A stretch of 49,490 nucleotides of DNA, taken from positions 1 to 49,490 of the forward strand of contig QHUK01000045.1 of assembly GCA_003222085.1 (NCBI GenBank), in the 5' to 3' direction. Below, piece after piece: positions 1 to 8,019 of the stretch (positions are counted from its first letter, which is position 1; every line of letters starts with the position of its first letter). The stretch comes from Gemmatimonadota bacterium (lineage in GTDB: Bacteria; Gemmatimonadota; Gemmatimonadetes; Gemmatimonadales; GWC2-71-9). A program made the translations under genes and the position numbers. Under the pieces are notes generated by a model. It searched no databases. It saw nothing but the letters and a program-made list of their open reading frames with translations, and was not told the origin of the DNA.

Positions 1-421
1 TCGGGAAGTTCGAGATGCCATCGATCACTTCGGCGCCCGGGACGGCGACGTTGGTTAAGAAGGGAGGAATGTTCGGGCTGCGGAACAGACACGTCATGCT
101 TGTTCCACCCGCGACCCGCGCGCCGGTGAAGATGTTGGTGAATAGCGGCGGGCAACCTGGCCAGTTCAGGCCGGGGTAGTAGTAGGGCGTTCCCATCGCG
201 CTCGCGACCAGCGCCGCGTATGACTGCAGCTGCGTGGAGCTGTCTATTCCCCCCGACTGAAAGCCGGCGGTAATGCTGTTCCCCACGGATACGTAGCGCT
301 GGAACATGGAGCCGCCCGTGTATGGAGGGACGGGCGGGCGGATCAAGTCGTCTTCATGGCAGCCCGCGGCGGCAAGCACCAGGCTGATACCGGCGGCGAG
401 CAACCCACGGCGGTGCGTCAT
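1..421 (-). CDS. SGNH/GDSL-type hydrolase lipoprotein (partial, runs off left edge)
   Basis: The reading frame starts at an ATG (421-419) and is open to the window edge, so only about 140 N-terminal residues are visible. The first 21 residues are a lipoprotein signal: MTHRR, a hydrophobic stretch and Cys21 in an AAGC lipobox (the -3 Ala is acceptable but not ideal). Residues around 46-55 read VSVGNSITAGFQSGG. This resembles block I of SGNH hydrolases, with the nucleophile Ser in a G-N-S-I-T context. The gene lies 12 bases downstream of the FadL-like porin on the same strand, so the two are probably co-transcribed. A lipid or ester hydrolase beside a FadL-type channel would make functional sense, but that is inference. 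The catalytic Asp/His block lies outside the window. Confidence 0.72.
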   Translation of the reverse strand, partial: MTHRRGLLAAGISLVLAAAGCHEDDLIRPPVPPYTGGSMFQRYVSVGNSITAGFQSGGIDSSTQLQSYAALVASAMGTPYYYPGLNWPGCPPLFTNIFTGARVAGGTSMTCLFRSPNIPPFLTNVAVPGAEVIDGISNFP

Positions 422-433
422 CGTCGGGCTCCC

Positions 434-1879
434 TTAGAACGCGTAGCCGAGCGACACCCCAAAGAGGTGCGCATGGAGAGTGTAGAGGCCGTTGTTCGAC
501 CCGGTCGTCGGCACCTGGTTGAAGATCGGCTCTCGAGTGCGGCCGCGCCGGTCCCCTTGGCGGACGAACTGATACGCAAGGTCCGCCGTCAGCGACTTCG
601 CGAGCTTCACGGTCGCGCCCGCCGTGAACTCGTTGCGCTGGCCCTCGGGCAAGAGCGGCGTCACTGTCTCGGCCGGAGCCGCACCGTCGTGATGCAGGTA
701 CCCGCCCCGCAACGTCCACTTCGCGCTCTTGGCCCACTCCGCGCCGAACCGGAACCCGCTGGTATTCTGGTAGTTCTCGAACAGCTTGCGACTCAAGAGA
801 CCCGAGGCGTCCTGGGGGAACGTAATGTCGAGCTCGTCGAACTGGCTCCACCAGGTGAGTTGGTAATCGCCGAGCAGCGTCCAGCCGTTCGCCAGCTTGT
901 AGGCCACGCCCAGCTCGAGCTGCGCGGGATTCCTGATCGTTGTGGTGACCGGCTGCGTTCTGAACACGCCCGTCGCCGGGTCGAACAGGCCGAGACCGCC
1001 GCTCGTGACGGGGGCGCCGAGGAGAACATCGATCGGCGTGCCGGCGGGAATCGTGAGTGCACCGACCGTCAGGCTCGCTGGGACGACCAGGCCGGTCAGC
1101 ACCTGATTGAAGCTGGCGGTGCCCGAGTACTCGAACTTCGCCTGGGTGAGGAAGTTCGCGCCGAACGAGAGCTGGTCGCTCGCCTTGAAAATCGCCCCGA
1201 AATGCGCTCCGACGGTCGTCTTCGTCGCCTCGAGGTGGGTGTTGGCGAAATCCGTCCCGGGCGCGATCCCGAACTGCCCGAACACCGCCGGCGGCATCCC
1301 CGGCGAGACCGGAAGGATGCTCGCGGGAACCGGTGCCTGCGCGAGGTCCAGGCGCTGGTTCAATTCCACTTTCCCGAGCACGATGTCGAGGCCGCCGCCC
1401 AGGGACAGCCGCGGTGTCAGCTGGTAGGCGAGCGTGGGCTGGATGTAAATCGAGCGCAGATAGTTCTTGTAGCCCGCGAACCGCCCGTCGAACGTCATCG
1501 GCCATCTGGTCTCGAGCCCGTACGGGGCAAACAACCCGACGCCGATGCCAAGCTTGGATGTAGCCCCATACGAGATATAGAGTTGCGGCACTCCGATCAG
1601 CGGATCGTCGAGCTCCGTGTGCTGCTGAAACACATCGTCGGTGAAGCCACCTTGAATGTCGATCAGCGTGACGCCGATCGTGGCGTGCGCGCCCGTGAGC
1701 CCGGCGAGACCCGCCGGGTTGAAGAACATCGCGGAGCCATCCGAGCACGGCGCCGCCACCCCGGTGCCGGCGCGTCCCATCGCGCACGTTCCTTGCTCGT
1801 AGATGCCGAAGCCCTGCGCACTTAGCAGGGTCGGGACCCCGGCAAACAGCACCAGCGCGTACCAGACGCACGCCCGCAT
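434..1879 (-). CDS. OmpP1/FadL/TodX-family outer-membrane transport protein
   Basis: FadL-type beta-barrels carry long-chain fatty acids and other hydrophobic compounds across the outer membrane. From the chosen ATG (1879-1877) the protein has 481 residues, normal for the family. It starts with a Sec signal, MRACVWYALVLFAGVPTLLSA, with cleavage likely before QGFGIYEQG. It then shows the family hallmark FFNPAGLAG near residue 70, alternating barrel strands, and a C-terminal aromatic residue (GYAF) typical of BAM substrates. A longer frame begins 84 bases upstream, but it would bury the signal peptide, and a GGAG ribosome-binding site sits 9 bases before the chosen ATG. It is divergent from galK and lies just upstream of the SGNH lipoprotein. 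The actual substrate cannot be read from the sequence. Confidence 0.9.
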   Translation of the reverse strand: MRACVWYALVLFAGVPTLLSAQGFGIYEQGTCAMGRAGTGVAAPCSDGSAMFFNPAGLAGLTGAHATIGVTLIDIQGGFTDDVFQQHTELDDPLIGVPQLYISYGATSKLGIGVGLFAPYGLETRWPMTFDGRFAGYKNYLRSIYIQPTLAYQLTPRLSLGGGLDIVLGKVELNQRLDLAQAPVPASILPVSPGMPPAVFGQFGIAPGTDFANTHLEATKTTVGAHFGAIFKASDQLSFGANFLTQAKFEYSGTASFNQVLTGLVVPASLTVGALTIPAGTPIDVLLGAPVTSGGLGLFDPATGVFRTQPVTTTIRNPAQLELGVAYKLANGWTLLGDYQLTWWSQFDELDITFPQDASGLLSRKLFENYQNTSGFRFGAEWAKSAKWTLRGGYLHHDGAAPAETVTPLLPEGQRNEFTAGATVKLAKSLTADLAYQFVRQGDRRGRTREPIFNQVPTTGSNNGLYTLHAHLFGVSLGYAF

Positions 1880-1928
1880 ACGTTGTGGCTCCGGGTGACT
1901 TTGAAGAGGTGGTGGAATTGGCTGGCCA

Positions 1929-1957
1929 ACGGTAGCATTGGCCCCAATCCTTGTCAA
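1929..1957 (-). promoter_or_regulatory. Predicted sigma70-type promoter for the FadL-like gene
   Basis: On the minus strand a perfect -35 box TTGACA (1957-1952) is followed by a 17-base spacer and TACCGT (1934-1929), a weak -10 match. Transcription would begin near 1922 and leave a leader of about 40 bases before the ATG at 1879. The site lies in the divergent galK/FadL spacer and upstream of the galK start. Confidence 0.5.
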
Positions 1958-1961
1958 ACCC

Positions 1962-3125
1962 ATGCGTCACAACGCGTCAGCGCTGTTCCGCGCGACCTTC
2001 GGCGTCGCGCCCCGCGCCGCGGCCTCGGCCCCCGGTCGCGTCAACCTGATCGGCGAGCATACCGACTACAACGGTGGCCCCGTGCTCCCGGTGGCGACGC
2101 CGCTGCGCACCACGGTCGCCGTGGGACCCGCGGACGCTGGCGTGCTCGAGCTGATCTCGACGCTCGATGGAGAGCGGGCGCGCATCGATTGGCGCGAGGG
2201 ACGCGCCACCGGGTGGAGCGCGTACCTCGCAGGCGTGATGCGCGAGCTGGACACGGTCGGCGCCGCGCCGGCGGGTGCGGGGGCTCGCGTTGCCGTCGCG
2301 AGCGACGTGCCCGTCGGGGCAGGGCTCGCCTCCTCGGCGGCCCTGACCGTCGCCGCGGCGAAGGCGTTGAGCCTGCTCGCCTCGGTTCGACTCAGCCCCC
2401 GCCAGCTCGCCGGCGTCGCGTTTCGAGCCGAGCACGATTACGTGGGTGTGGGTTGCGGGATCATGGACCAGATGTGCGCCGCGCTGGCGCGGCCCGGCCA
2501 CGCCCTGCTGCTCGAGTGCGCGTCGCTCGCGGCGCGCCACATCCCGATACGGGGGCGCCTGTTGCTCGTGGACACGGGCACGCGGCACGAGCTCACGGCG
2601 GGGGCGTTGAACGAGCGGCGCGCCGAGTGCGAGGCGGCGGTGGCGCGGCTCAAGCTCGACCTGCCGGAGCTGGTCTGGCTCGCAAGCTGGCCGGCGCGCT
2701 GGCTGCCGCGCCTGAAGCGCGCCCTCCCCGAGCCGCTGCGGTCACGCGCGCTGCACGTCGTGGGCGAGACGGCGCGCACCCGGTTCGGCGCGCAGCTGTT
2801 GGCACGCGGTCAGGTACGGCGGTTCGGCGAGCTGCTGTACGAGTCGCACGAATCGTGTCGGCGGCTTTATGAGTGCAGCGCGCCTGAGCTCGACCTGGTG
2901 GTCGCCGCCGCGCGACGGGCGGGCGCCCTGGGCGCGCGGCTCACCGGTGCCGGATGGGGCGGCGCCGTGCTCGTGCTGCTGGGCAAAGGGAATGGGCGAA
3001 CGGGGAGGGGTGAGGCGAAGGTCGCCGCGCGGATCCGGCGCGCGTTCGCGACCGCGTTCGGGCGCGAGCCGTCGATCACAGCGGTGAGGCCGTCTGGCGG
3101 AGCGCGTGGCGGACGGCTTGGTTGA
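1962..3125 (+). CDS. galK: Galactokinase
   Basis: GHMP-family kinase that phosphorylates galactose to galactose-1-phosphate with ATP, the first Leloir step in the cytoplasm. Residues 26-39 (RVNLIGEHTDYNGG) are the galactokinase signature. The GHMP ATP loop VPVGAGLASSAAL follows near residue 120, and the C-terminal GARLTGAGWGGAV motif near residue 325. At 387 residues it is family-sized. The ATG at 1962 starts three codons before homologous sequence, and an in-frame ATG 24 bases upstream is less likely. Its 3' end overlaps the MFS transporter start by 20 bases, so the two are probably translated together. Residues encoded by 2981-3020 (LGKGNGRTGRGEAKV) form an insertion rich in Gly/Arg/Lys just after the GWGG motif. 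It coincides with a degenerate 7-base repeat. Confidence 0.93.
   Translation: MRHNASALFRATFGVAPRAAASAPGRVNLIGEHTDYNGGPVLPVATPLRTTVAVGPADAGVLELISTLDGERARIDWREGRATGWSAYLAGVMRELDTVGAAPAGAGARVAVASDVPVGAGLASSAALTVAAAKALSLLASVRLSPRQLAGVAFRAEHDYVGVGCGIMDQMCAALARPGHALLLECASLAARHIPIRGRLLLVDTGTRHELTAGALNERRAECEAAVARLKLDLPELVWLASWPARWLPRLKRALPEPLRSRALHVVGETARTRFGAQLLARGQVRRFGELLYESHESCRRLYECSAPELDLVVAAARRAGALGARLTGAGWGGAVLVLLGKGNGRTGRGEAKVAARIRRAFATAFGREPSITAVRPSGGARGGRLG
2981..3020 (+). repeat. Degenerate heptamer array inside galK
   Basis: About five imperfect 7-base units with a GGGNNNN pattern (GGGCAAA, GGGAATG, GGCGAAC, GGGGAGG) run in the galK frame and add a Gly/Arg/Lys-rich loop. It is the most degenerate member of the heptamer family seen across the window, so membership is tentative. 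Confidence 0.45.
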
Positions 3126-4398
3126 GGGCGAGTGGCCGGCCGTCACGACCAAAGTCACGGCGCGGCTCATCCCGTATCTGTTTCTCTGTTACATCGTGAA
3201 CTACCTCGATCGCTTCAACATTTCCTTCGCCGCACTCGAGATGAAGGCGGACCTCGGGCTCTCGGATGCGGCGTACGGCGTCGGCGCCGCGATGTTCTTC
3301 GCCGGCTACGTGACGTTCGAGATCCCGAGCAACCTGATTCTGGCCCGGGTGGGAGCCCGCCGCTGGATGGCGCGGATCATGGTCACGTGGGGAGTCCTGT
3401 CGTGCGGCATGATGCTCGTCAGAACGCCGACCACGCTCTACGTGGTGCGGTTCCTGCTCGGCCTGGCGGAGGCGGGCTTCCTCCCCGGGATGATCTTCTA
3501 TCTCACGCATTGGTTTCCGGCCCGGGAGCGGGCCCGAGTCTTCGCCCTCTTCCTCACCTCGACCGCCCTCGCGGGCGTGGTCGGCGCGCCGATCTCGGCG
3601 GCGCTCCTGCGGCTCCAGGGAACGGGCGGGCTCGCCGGCTGGCAGTGGCTCTTCCTGGTCGAGGGGCTGCCGGCCGTGGTGCTGGGCGTGACCACGTTCT
3701 TCTATCTGCCCGATCGGCCGTCACACGCCCGCTGGCTCAGCGTGTCCGAGCGGGAGTGGCTCGAAGGGACGCTCGCAACGGAGCGGCAGGCGCTCGAGCG
3801 CACCCAACGGCTCTCGTTGTGGCAGGCGCTGACGCACGGGCGCGTGTGGCGTCTGTGTCTCCTGTACTTCTCGATCATCATCAGCTTCTACGGCGTGGCG
3901 TTCTGGCTGCCGCAAATCGTCCAGAGCTTCTCGGGGCTGAGCAGCGCGGCCGCCTCCCTCGTGTCCGCACTTCCGTACCTCGCGGCCTCGATCAGCATGG
4001 TGGTCATCGCCCGCCATTCGGACCGCGCGGGGGAGCGGCGCCGCCACGTGGCGCTCCCGGCCTTCGCCGCGGCGGCAGGTCTGACGATGGGCGCCCTCGT
4101 GCAGAGACACCCGCTGCCCGCATTCCTCGCGCTGTGTGTCGCGGCGGCCGGCATCTGGAGCACGCTGGGGCCGTTCTGGAGCCTCCCGACCATGTTCCTC
4201 TCCGGTACTGCCGGGGCCGGCGGGATCGCGCTCATCAATTCGGTGGGCAACGTCGGTGGATTCGTCGGGCCAACGGTCATGGGCGTCCTGAAGCAGCGCA
4301 CGCAGGGATTCGAGAGCGGGCTCTTGGTCCTCGCCGGCACGTTGCTCGTTGCGGGGGTGCTCGCCCTGTCGGTGTCGGAGGTCGACGAGCGGACCTGA
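3106..4398 (+). CDS. MFS transporter, anion:cation symporter (ACS)-like
   Basis: A 430-residue major facilitator with about 12 hydrophobic helices. The N-terminal segment IPYLFLCYIVNYLDRFNISFA and the following GAAMFFAGYVTFEIPSNL are characteristic of the ACS family, whose members import organic anions such as hexuronates, tartrate, phthalate or related acids. The helix 4-5 region (GLAEAGFLPGMIFYLTHWFP) also fits. The start is a GTG at 3106 that overlaps galK by 20 bases, which suggests coupling. An uptake system beside galactokinase hints at sugar or sugar-acid use, but the substrate is not determinable from sequence. tRNA-Leu begins 24 bases after the stop. Confidence 0.88.
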   Translation: MADGLVEGEWPAVTTKVTARLIPYLFLCYIVNYLDRFNISFAALEMKADLGLSDAAYGVGAAMFFAGYVTFEIPSNLILARVGARRWMARIMVTWGVLSCGMMLVRTPTTLYVVRFLLGLAEAGFLPGMIFYLTHWFPARERARVFALFLTSTALAGVVGAPISAALLRLQGTGGLAGWQWLFLVEGLPAVVLGVTTFFYLPDRPSHARWLSVSEREWLEGTLATERQALERTQRLSLWQALTHGRVWRLCLLYFSIIISFYGVAFWLPQIVQSFSGLSSAAASLVSALPYLAASISMVVIARHSDRAGERRRHVALPAFAAAAGLTMGALVQRHPLPAFLALCVAAAGIWSTLGPFWSLPTMFLSGTAGAGGIALINSVGNVGGFVGPTVMGVLKQRTQGFESGLLVLAGTLLVAGVLALSVSEVDERT

Positions 4399-4422
4399 CC
4401 GAGCGGCGTATGTTTCATGCAG

Positions 4423-4508
4423 GCCGGGGTGGCGAAATCGGTAGACGCAAGGGACTTAAAATCCCTTGGGAGGCGACTCCCGTGCAGGTTCGAGTCCTGC
4501 CCTCGGCA
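4423..4508 (+). tRNA. tRNA-Leu (anticodon UAA)
   Basis: An 86-base cloverleaf. Acceptor strands GCCGGGG and CCTCGGC pair with one G-U. The D arm is GGCGAAATCGGTAGACGC-like, and the anticodon stem GGGA/TCCC holds loop CTTAAAA with anticodon TAA. A long variable arm (TTGGGAGGCGACTCCC) marks it as class II, and the T arm contains GGTTCGAGTCC. CCA is not encoded: the next bases are CTA, so CCA must be added after transcription. A TATGTT box at 4409-4414 could be its -10 element. The 3' end abuts the stop codon of the convergent TonB gene with no spacer. Confidence 0.96.
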
Positions 4509-5204
4509 CTACGGCGAGGCCGACCATGTCGTGATCGAGTATGAGCCCGACGACGGCGTGATCGAGTAGTCGACGAGCAGGTTGATGAACACGCGCACGC
4601 CCCGCCCATGCAGCCGGCCCGGCCGGAACAGGGCGGTGAGGAGCCAGTCCTTGGTGGGTTGGTCGAACGCCGGGTGCGCGCTCTTCATGATCCTGACCGA
4701 CGCGGGCTCAATCCGCCCCGTCGTATCGATGACGGCCGGCAGGATCACCCGGCCCTGAATCCCCGCCTGTCTCAAGAGCGCGGGATAGACCAGGGCCGGG
4801 GCAGACAGTAGTGCCGGCCTCTCCTCCACCAGCGCCTCCGCATACACTTCATTCCCGCTCACCACAATGCCGCTGGCCCAGCTGCCTTCGACGCCACTAC
4901 CGGAGTAATCCTTGGGATCGAAGCGCTGCTGGAGGTCCACCGGAGGCATGTCGACAGGGATCTGCGCCGATACGGCGACGCTCTGAAACCCTTGGAGCGC
5001 GTCGGCAAGCTGCGCCGGCGGCGGTGCGGCCGCCGTCTCCTGCTCCTGAGGCGCGAGCAGTACCACCGTCGTGCCCATCCTGACCTGGTCGTCGCGCGGG
5101 GCGGCGTTCGGCGTCGCGTACACGACCCCGGCGATCATCGCAGAATGGATCGCGAGCGACGCGAAACCGGTCTTCCACCTGGATTCGAGGAGCGTGAGAA
5201 CCAC
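4509..5204 (-). CDS. TonB-family energy transducer, paralogue A
   Basis: A 231-residue inner-membrane protein with a short cytoplasmic tail (VVLTLLESRWK), one N-terminal anchor (FASLAIHSAMIAGVVYA), a linker and a C-terminal TonB domain (YPALLRQAGIQGRVILPAVIDTTGRI... KDWLLTALFRPGRLHG). TonB domains pass proton-motive energy to outer-membrane receptors. The start was placed at GTG 5204-5202, because GGAGG precedes it by 7 bases and the paralogue at 5293-5982 has exactly the same arrangement. An upstream ATG at 5279 lacks conservation. No ExbB/ExbD or TonB-dependent receptor is adjacent. It shares sequence along its whole length with paralogue B, so this is a tandem duplication. Confidence 0.85.
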   Translation of the reverse strand: MVLTLLESRWKTGFASLAIHSAMIAGVVYATPNAAPRDDQVRMGTTVVLLAPQEQETAAAPPPAQLADALQGFQSVAVSAQIPVDMPPVDLQQRFDPKDYSGSGVEGSWASGIVVSGNEVYAEALVEERPALLSAPALVYPALLRQAGIQGRVILPAVIDTTGRIEPASVRIMKSAHPAFDQPTKDWLLTALFRPGRLHGRGVRVFINLLVDYSITPSSGSYSITTWSASP

Positions 5205-5292
5205 AGGTCCACCTCCGCGGGGCCCTGACGCCGGGCGTCGTGTATGCAAAACATAGTGGGATAGGTGCCAAGGAGCCACGAAAGCGACTCCA

Positions 5293-5982
5293 CTATGGCG
5301 ACCCAGACGCCGGCGTGACCGAGTAATCGACCGGCAGGTTGATGTACACGCGCACGGCCTGACCGTGCAACCGGGCTGGACGGAACAGGGCCTTCAGGAC
5401 CCAGTCCTTGGTGGGTTGGTCGAACGCCGCGCTGGGGCTCGCGATTATCCTGACAGAGGTGGGCTCGACCCGCCCCGTCGTGTCGATAATAGCCCGCACC
5501 ATCACCCGACCCTGAATCCGAGCCTGTCTCAAGAGCGCCGGGTAAACCGGCGGCGGGGCCGAAAGCAGCGCTGGCTTCTCTTCCACGATCGCCTCCGCGT
5601 ACACCTCACTCCCGTCAGTCGGCACGCCGCTCGCCCGACCCCCTTCGACGCCCGTCCCAGTGTAATCCTTGGGATCGAAGCGCTGTTGTAGGTCCACGGG
5701 AGGAATGACGGTTGGTATCTGTGCGGGTACGACGACGGTCTGAAATCCCTTGAGCGCGTCGACGAGCACCGGCGCTGGCTCGGCCGGCTTCTGCCGCTCC
5801 TGGGGCGCAAGCAGCACTACCGTCGTATCGATTCTGACGCGGTCGTCGCGCGGCGCTGCGTGCAGCGTGGCGTAGACGATCCCCGCGATGATCGCGGTAT
5901 GGATGGCGAACGACGCGACACCGACGCCGAGCAATCGCCTGCTGCTGGTCTTTCGCTGGGACTCGAGGAGCGTGAAAACCAC
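5293..5982 (-). CDS. TonB-family energy transducer, paralogue B
   Basis: A 229-residue protein collinear with the downstream paralogue A: the same VVFTLLES start, a membrane anchor (VASFAIHTAIIAGIVYA), APRDDRVRIDTTVVLLAPQE, the DPKDYTGTGVEG linker and a TonB C-terminal domain (YPALLRQARIQGRVMVRAIIDTTGRV). The GTG start at 5982-5980 is preceded by GGAGG with the same 7-base gap as in paralogue A. This supports GTG over the upstream ATG at 6015. The two genes are 88 bases apart and probably form one transcript. Divergence is highest near the anchor (an extra SSRRLLGVG here) and the linker, which may reflect different partners. This is inference. Confidence 0.85.
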   Translation of the reverse strand: MVFTLLESQRKTSSRRLLGVGVASFAIHTAIIAGIVYATLHAAPRDDRVRIDTTVVLLAPQERQKPAEPAPVLVDALKGFQTVVVPAQIPTVIPPVDLQQRFDPKDYTGTGVEGGRASGVPTDGSEVYAEAIVEEKPALLSAPPPVYPALLRQARIQGRVMVRAIIDTTGRVEPTSVRIIASPSAAFDQPTKDWVLKALFRPARLHGQAVRVYINLPVDYSVTPASGSP

Positions 5983-6218
5983 GGATCCACCTCCGGTGTG
6001 AGAGCTGCCAACCATCGTGCTGCCTCATCCGGGGCGGAGAGTCGTGGGACGGCGTCCCCCGGTCTTCCGTAGGTAAGAACGTTCAGACCCCTCCAAAGGT
6101 TGCGCCGGTAGGGTCAGGGGTGTGTCAGCGTGTGACGCGCGCGCGACACCCCTGGGGGCTTGACGGCGAGGCGCCGCCTCCGCAAAACATGAGGGCCGAG
6201 ACGTATCGAGGTAGCGCG

Positions 6219-6560
6219 ATGGCTGGGATGTGGGCTCGCTTGCAGGCCGACTTGAACGTCAGGCTCCGCCGCGGGGCTTGGTACCGTATCAACCGACTCG
6301 ATCCGCTCCAGGCGGTTCTCGAGGTCGGTGGTCGCCTCCTGGAAATCCCGTCGGCCTTCCTGCAGGTCATCGAGCGGCCGCCCCGACGGTGGACCGTTGT
6401 GCCCCGGCCAGACGACGCCGTGCACCTCCCCCGGGGCTGCGACGATCGCTACGCCGTCTGCCCGAGCTGCCGGGAGCGGCAGGCGCTCGCCGGACGGCCC
6501 CGCCGCATGACCTGCCGGCGGTGCGGCGAGGATTTCGAAGTTGCGTGGTCGGAGACCTAG
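6219..6560 (+). CDS. Small hypothetical protein with C-terminal zinc ribbon
   Basis: A 113-residue basic protein without a signal peptide. Its C-terminus holds CPSC and CRRC separated by 14 residues (CX2C-X14-CX2C), a likely zinc ribbon, followed by GEDFEVAW. The N-terminal part (RGAWYRINRLDPLQAVLEVGGRLLEIPSAFLQVIERPPRRWTVV) is not a domain I recognise. The ATG at 6219 follows GAGG with a 7-base gap. Possible starts further upstream (ATG 6189, GTG 6120) lack a ribosome-binding site. The gene stands alone between the divergent TonB genes and a small secreted protein. The function is unknown; a nucleic-acid or protein-binding adaptor is the most one can say. Confidence 0.7.
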   Translation: MAGMWARLQADLNVRLRRGAWYRINRLDPLQAVLEVGGRLLEIPSAFLQVIERPPRRWTVVPRPDDAVHLPRGCDDRYAVCPSCRERQALAGRPRRMTCRRCGEDFEVAWSET

Positions 6561-6680
6561 CCGAGCACGGTCCACCGCTGGCTGACAACCCCCTGACATC
6601 TTTGGTGCAACCAATTGGGGCCTCCGTACGTCTTACAGTTCGAAAGCGTGCGGTAAGACCAGCAGTCCGGGAGGCACTCA

Positions 6681-6974
6681 ATGCGCGTCTACGCTTTGCT
6701 GCTCGGCATTCTTCTCACCGCCGGCTATGGCTACGCTGCTCAGATCGCGGTGTCCTCGTTGGGACCCAGTCGGCAAAGGACGACCGGGACCACAGCCGCG
6801 ACCCCTACCGGCGATGCGCTCGACGGCGTGTGGTACGGGGGGGTACTCGATCCCGTAACGGTCGAGTCACAGAGCGGGAGTACGAGAGCCGCGGCCACAC
6901 AGGGGCGCGTCTTGAGCCGGCCGACCGTGCGGTGTACCGAAACACATCCGTCCAGATTCCACGCGGTTTCCTGA
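6681..6974 (+). CDS. Small secreted hypothetical protein
   Basis: A 97-residue frame starting with a clear Sec signal (MRVYALLLGILLTAGYGYAAQ) preceded by a strong GGAGG site 7 bases before the ATG. After cleavage only about 75 polar residues rich in Thr, Ser and Arg remain, with no recognisable domain. A strong terminator hairpin follows the stop within 10 bases, which supports a short monocistronic gene. The C-terminal half has little compositional support, so the true end could differ if there is a sequencing error. No function can be assigned. Confidence 0.6.
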   Translation: MRVYALLLGILLTAGYGYAAQIAVSSLGPSRQRTTGTTAATPTGDALDGVWYGGVLDPVTVESQSGSTRAAATQGRVLSRPTVRCTETHPSRFHAVS

Positions 6975-6982
6975 ACGCTTCG

Positions 6983-7003
6983 AGGGGGGCTTCGGCCCCC
7001 CTT
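6983..7003 (+). terminator. Rho-independent-like terminator hairpin
   Basis: An 8-base stem (AGGGGGGC / GCCCCCCT) closes a UUCG tetraloop, followed by TTAT. It sits 9 bases after the stop of the small secreted protein. The U-tract is short, so termination may rely mainly on the very stable stem. Confidence 0.7.
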
Positions 7004-7110
7004 ATCCGCATCACGCGGCGCCGCCTACTGGCGGCGCGCACTCGAAACCCCACCTCGCGAACCGCCGTACGACCTGCGAGTATGGAGCCTATCCGCAGCA
7101 GGGAGGGGCC

Positions 7111-8019
7111 GTGAGCGCGTTCTGGGACACCTGGCGCAAAGAGATCATTCGCGGGGCGGCGCTGTTCTGCGCGGTGCTCGCGATCGGGTTGTTCGTGCAC
7201 TATGCCGTGGGCCGCGTACGCACCGGGGTCGTCCACGATCTTCCGATGGCCCTGCGCGACTTGCGCAGCGAGTTCGCTCGGGATGACGGCGGACCCGGTC
7301 GCCTGGCGGGGGCGCCATGGACGTACCGGGCCAAGCTCGGGGCGAACCAATGGCTGTGGATCCGGAACACCCGGGGCTCGGTGACGGTCGAGCCGTCGAG
7401 GGGAGATTCGTTGCAGATCTCTGCCGTGAAGACATACCGCTCTTCGGACAGCGCGAGCGTCCGCCTCGTCGCCGTGCCTGTCGAGGGCGGCGTTACCGTA
7501 TGCGCGACGTGGGGAAGCGACAGCGACTGCGGCCCTGGCCATCATGACATTCGGATGCGAGGGGGACGCCATAACGACGTGGCCGTGGACTTCACCGTGC
7601 GGCTGCCGCGCAGTGCGGGCCTGGACGCGACGACCACCGTCGGCGACGTGCACGTGGCGGGGGCGCGTGGCCCCCTGGTCGTCCACGCGGTGAGTGGCGA
7701 CGTGGATGTGGTCACGGCACGGGGCCCGGTCAAAGTCGAGCTGGTGAACGGCGACGTGCGCGTTCGCATGGAGGCGTTCGGGGACACCGGCGGAGTCACT
7801 GCCAGTACGATCAACGGGTCGCTCACCGCCGAGCTCCCGGCGCATCTCGACGCCAACGTGGAGGCGTCGACGGTGAACGGCTCCATCACCACCGACTACC
7901 AGCTCCCGGTGAACGGCAAGTTCGCAGGGCGTCATGTCAACGGGACGCTCGGCCGGGGCGGGCGCAAGGTCCACCTCGAGACCGTGAACGGTTCGATCAA
8001 GCTGAAAAAAGCGGTCTAG
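7111..8019 (+). CDS. DUF4097-family beta-strand repeat protein, membrane-anchored
   Basis: A 302-residue protein with a GTG start at 7111 preceded by GGAGGGG. One N-terminal hydrophobic segment (about residues 14-33, GAALFCAVLAIGLFVHYAVG) acts as an anchor or uncleaved signal. From residue about 85 the sequence is a run of short beta repeats: LDATTTVGDVHVAGARGPLVVHAVSGDVDVVTARGPVKVELVNGDVRV, then two STINGSL/STVNGSI-type turns. This is the hallmark of the DUF4097 adhesin-like right-handed beta fold. Such proteins are commonly encoded near sigma/anti-sigma or envelope genes and have no agreed activity. Its stop codon and that of the convergent response regulator share the palindrome CTAG (8016-8019). 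Confidence 0.85.
   Translation: MSAFWDTWRKEIIRGAALFCAVLAIGLFVHYAVGRVRTGVVHDLPMALRDLRSEFARDDGGPGRLAGAPWTYRAKLGANQWLWIRNTRGSVTVEPSRGDSLQISAVKTYRSSDSASVRLVAVPVEGGVTVCATWGSDSDCGPGHHDIRMRGGRHNDVAVDFTVRLPRSAGLDATTTVGDVHVAGARGPLVVHAVSGDVDVVTARGPVKVELVNGDVRVRMEAFGDTGGVTASTINGSLTAELPAHLDANVEASTVNGSITTDYQLPVNGKFAGRHVNGTLGRGGRKVHLETVNGSIKLKKAV

Noticed and set aside
356-1825. A long plus-strand open frame opposite the FadL-like gene.
   Set aside because: Its product is Arg-rich and low-complexity, as expected for the antisense of a GC-rich gene. The minus-strand product has a signal peptide and family motifs.
5205-5279. ATG starts for the two TonB genes upstream of the GTGs.
   Set aside because: The upstream peptides are not conserved between paralogues, while the GGAGG-GTG context is identical in both.
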